Below are positions 62,227-64,000 of a DNA stretch of 64,000 nt, one piece after another. The notes under the pieces are model-generated. The model was not told the origin of the DNA. It searched no databases and was given only the letters and a program-made list of their open reading frames with translations. The stretch spans positions 801,594 to 865,593 of the forward strand of contig NZ_ANIN01000002.1 in assembly GCF_000320365.1 (NCBI RefSeq). The letters run 5' to 3'. Source of the stretch: Moraxella macacae 0408225. Lineage in GTDB: Bacteria; Pseudomonadota; Gammaproteobacteria; Pseudomonadales; Moraxellaceae. Each line of letters begins with the position of its first letter. Position 1 is the stretch's first letter. Made by a program: the position numbers and the translations under genes.

Positions 62227-62996
62227 TATGCACCCCCTAATACTTTACGCAATTCTTTGGCGTAACCAATGCTTTCTATGTTATATGCCAAATCATTGGC
62301 ATAAGCGGTACTGGATTCTTCTATAGCCTGTATGGCTTGCCAAACACTGTCATCATCACCCATGCAGATACGGCGGATTAATTGCTTTTCTGTTTCACGG
62401 CGACAGGTTATATAAGTGCGCAATATTCTCTCAATGCGATACAGCTCGTTTTTGACAATATTTAGCTGATCATAGCGAATATCGGTAACACTGTTTACTT
62501 CACACAATGAACGCAAACGAGCATAAATGACATTGGTAGCCGTGATGTCGTAAAACGCATTCTTTGCAATCAGTAACACAGCACGGCGAAGATTGCCATA
62601 GTCAGATTGGGAGAGTTTGGGGGATTGGGGCTTGGATTGTGAGGCAACTTTGGTACAAGGGACAAACCTGCCTTGTGTCATAGCATCAAACGCACGAATG
62701 ACTATTAGACTAAATTTTGGGCTAATCCACATGGCATAGCGATAGACCAGTTCTTTGCAGACATAGGTGCCACGATTTATACCGCCATTGACTGTCTTAA
62801 CTGCCACTGTTGGAATTCCAACAGTGAAATTTTGGCTTTCAATTTCAGTAATTAAGGCTTGAGTTTCTTGATTTTGCAAAAAGAATGTTGGGCGATGGCG
62901 GTTTTCGCTACCACTTGCTTTATGTAGATCGTTTAAAGAGTACAAATCGCCAAGCATGCCGATGGTCATATCGGCTAGGATGAGAGTATTAGACAT
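62226..62996 (-). CDS. KilA-N domain antirepressor-like protein, complete copy
   Basis: 256 residues from the ATG at 62996 (MSNTLILADMTIGMLGDLYS), with CGGAG six bases upstream. KilA-N domain: DLYSLNDLHKASGSENRHRP, FFLQNQETQALI, GTYVCKELVYRYAMWISPKF. After a Lys/Ser/Gln linker the C-terminal part is helical (RAVLLIAKNAFYDITATNVI, ERILRTYITCRRETEKQLIR), different from the KilA-N gene at 44.2 kb. Part of a 1097-bp tandem duplication; the stop overlaps the primase start. A longer in-frame opening to 63323 reads through promoter and leader and starts at a duplicated primase ATG. Regulation: promoter 63240, leader L4. Confidence 0.88.
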   Translation of the reverse strand: MSNTLILADMTIGMLGDLYSLNDLHKASGSENRHRPTFFLQNQETQALITEIESQNFTVGIPTVAVKTVNGGINRGTYVCKELVYRYAMWISPKFSLIVIRAFDAMTQGRFVPCTKVASQSKPQSPKLSQSDYGNLRRAVLLIAKNAFYDITATNVIYARLRSLCEVNSVTDIRYDQLNIVKNELYRIERILRTYITCRRETEKQLIRRICMGDDDSVWQAIQAIEESSTAYANDLAYNIESIGYAKELRKVLGGA

Positions 62997-63003
62997 TACT
63001 GTC

Positions 63004-63140
63004 TCCGAATGATTAGTTGATATAGAAGTCGCACAGTGCTTAGTAGGCATAGGGCGACGGGCTTCAACTACCGCATTCGGACGGCGGAGCTTATTTCCAC
63101 GGCTGTGGTGTTGCATTAGGCTCTCTCGACCCGTCATAGA
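63004..63140 (-). ncRNA. C4-like antisense leader L4 of KilA-N gene
   Basis: Hairpin CCGC-CGUCCGAAU-GCGG (63071-63087) carries UCCGAAUG (63074-63081), the exact complement of CAUUCGGA (63004-63011) over the Shine-Dalgarno CGGAG. 5' of it lies CCAC-AGCC-GUGG; 3' lie GUUGAAGCCCGUCGCCCUA and a GUCGC/GCGAC pairing. Word order and several words (GGAAAUAAGCU, GUCGCCCUAUGC) are shared with L2. Confidence 0.68.
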
Positions 63141-63239
63141 CGTGTGTTTTATGCGTGTAGGCACGACAAAAGTCGTAGGCATAAAAATGCCGCAAGGTAA
63201 CGGATGCGGATAACCGCCGAATGAAATAGTAGTACCGTT

Positions 63240-63268
63240 ATCGTACACTGTTTGAGTGGTGGTGTCAA
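63240..63268 (-). promoter_or_regulatory. Promoter for the L4/KilA-N module
   Basis: The minus strand reads TTGACA, 17 bases, TACGAT. The -35 is perfect and the -10 is four of six. The start would lie about 237 bases before the KilA-N ATG. Confidence 0.75.
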
Positions 63269-63322
63269 GAGAATGGTGATTTTGGATAAGCTCAAAGTTA
63301 AGCGGTGGGCGTTTATTATTCA

Positions 63323-64000
63323 TTATGCACCCCCTAATACTTTACGCAATTCTTTGGCGTAACCAATGCTTTCTATGTTATATGCCAAATCATTGGCATA
63401 AGCGGTACTGGATTCTTCTATAGCCTGTATGGCTTGCCAAACACTGTCATCATCACCCATGCAGATACGGCGGATTAATTGCTTTTCTGTTTCACGGCGA
63501 CAGGTTATATAAGTGCGCAATATTCTCTCAATGCGATACAGCTCGTTTTTGACAATATTTAGCTGATCATAGCGAATATCGGTAACACTGTTTACTTCAC
63601 ACAATGAACGCAAACGAGCATAAATGACATTGGTAGCCGTGATGTCGTAAAACGCATTCTTTGCAATCAGTAACACAGCACGGCGAAGATTGCCATAGTC
63701 AGATTGGGAGAGTTTGGGGGATTGGGGCTTGGATTGTGAGGCAACTTTGGTACAAGGGACAAACCTGCCTTGTGTCATAGCATCAAACGCACGAATGACT
63801 ATTAGACTAAATTTTGGGCTAATCCACATGGCATAGCGATAGACCAGTTCTTTGCAGACATAGGTGCCACGATTTATACCGCCATTGACTGTCTTAACTG
63901 CCACTGTTGGAATTCCAACAGTGAAATTTTGGCTTTCAATTTCAGTAATTAAGGCTTGAGTTTCTTGATTTTGCAAAAAGAATGTTGGGCGATGGCGGTT
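63323..64000 (-). CDS. KilA-N domain protein, second copy, 5' end outside the window
   Basis: 225 codons ending at 63323, identical in DNA to the C-terminal part of the copy at 62226 to 62996. Its start, leader and promoter should lie at about 64,093 to 64,365 if the duplication is complete. The frame is open to the window edge. After its stop comes a primase start codon that no longer leads into primase but into the leader of the first copy. Whether both copies are expressed, or whether the repeat is an assembly error, cannot be told from this window. Confidence 0.85.
   Translation of the reverse strand, partial: NRHRPTFFLQNQETQALITEIESQNFTVGIPTVAVKTVNGGINRGTYVCKELVYRYAMWISPKFSLIVIRAFDAMTQGRFVPCTKVASQSKPQSPKLSQSDYGNLRRAVLLIAKNAFYDITATNVIYARLRSLCEVNSVTDIRYDQLNIVKNELYRIERILRTYITCRRETEKQLIRRICMGDDDSVWQAIQAIEESSTAYANDLAYNIESIGYAKELRKVLGGA

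Larger units (their letters stand above)
32690..64000 (-). mobile_element. Prophage, HK97-type head with lambda-type tail, inserted in dusA
   Basis: From the dusA break to the window end every convincing gene is a minus-strand phage gene: replication, packaging, head, tail, lysis. The left attachment site should overlap the APMVDNT codons around 32,675 to 32,710. Integrase, repressor and the right end are outside the window, so the element exceeds 31 kb. Head and tail modules appear complete and open, so the prophage could be active. The exact left border is an estimate. Confidence 0.93.
62180..64000. repeat. 1097-bp tandem duplication, second copy running off the window
   Basis: Bases 62180 to 62903 recur exactly at 63277 to 64000 (offset 1097). 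A unit consists of the primase 5' end (about 15 codons), the whole KilA-N gene and its promoter-leader. The junction is visible where the primase start is followed by leader sequence and not by primase. Confidence 0.93.

Noticed and set aside
62997..63323. N-terminal extension of KilA-N to a 365-residue protein
   Set aside because: The added part translates promoter and leader RNA and begins with a duplicated primase start; the ATG at 62996 has its own CGGAG site.
32719..64000. Integrase, repressor or excisionase gene for the prophage
   Set aside because: No tyrosine or serine recombinase motif was found in any frame; these genes must lie beyond 64,000.
1..64000. CRISPR arrays, tRNA and rRNA genes
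   Set aside because: The repeats present are contiguous tandem duplications without spacers; no cloverleaf or rRNA sequence was recognised.

Overview
The window looks like chromosome from a low-GC member of the Moraxellaceae, most likely Moraxella or a close relative. The basis is protein flavour, the stand-alone trpGDC cluster, and an AT-rich sequence with spacers full of short A/T repeats. This is inferred from reading, not from a search. The left half (1 to about 32.6 kb) is ordinary core genome. The right half (about 32.7 kb to the window end) is one tailed-phage prophage with every gene on the minus strand.

Core half, in order: a cut-off hypothetical gene and a small lipoprotein; pdxA; a two-subunit bacterioferritin pair and its ferredoxin bfd, with Fur-like sites; a DUF4124 protein and glnA, with NtrC-like sites upstream; trpGDC; pdxH; prmB; a rhodanese; rluB, scpB and ppk; mtgA; a glutaredoxin-like protein; a VanY-type carboxypeptidase; pabB overlapping an RhlB-like helicase; a cold-shock gene; an Sfp-type transferase; pal; ilvD; the rpsF-rpsR-rplI operon followed by dnaB and alr; yaaA; gloA; a beta-carbonic anhydrase; and gor.

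At 32632 a plus-strand gene with a good promoter begins like tRNA-dihydrouridine synthase A (dusA) and stops after 28 codons. The prophage therefore appears to sit inside the 5' end of dusA, a known phage target. Read in its direction of transcription (from high to low coordinates), the prophage holds: a KilA-N gene inside a 1097-bp tandem duplication; a primase-helicase; an iteron-rich putative origin; a possible late regulator; HNH nuclease and terminase; a Com/DNA-adenine-methylase pair; an HK97-type head module; a lambda-type tail module with a G/GT frameshift site; a cargo region of about 5 kb; the tape measure and tail tip genes M, L, K, I and J; and holin and endolysin. Integrase, repressor and the other attachment site are beyond the window.

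The most interesting part is the regulatory and cargo layer. Four separate antirepressor-like genes (two KilA-N, one BRO-N, one P22-AR-N) each have their own consensus promoter and a structured 5' leader. In each leader a hairpin loop is complementary to the Shine-Dalgarno region of that same gene and not to the others. This is the logic of the C4 antisense RNA of phages P1 and P7, present here in four versions with different specificities. Next to them lies a promoter-driven array of four paralogous small proteins (83 to 122 residues). Each has a conserved N-terminal motif, a heptad/hendecad coiled coil and one C-terminal membrane helix, with swapped N- and C-terminal types. Phage transcription units are also punctuated by hairpins fused to the same TTTTTATTGGA start signal.
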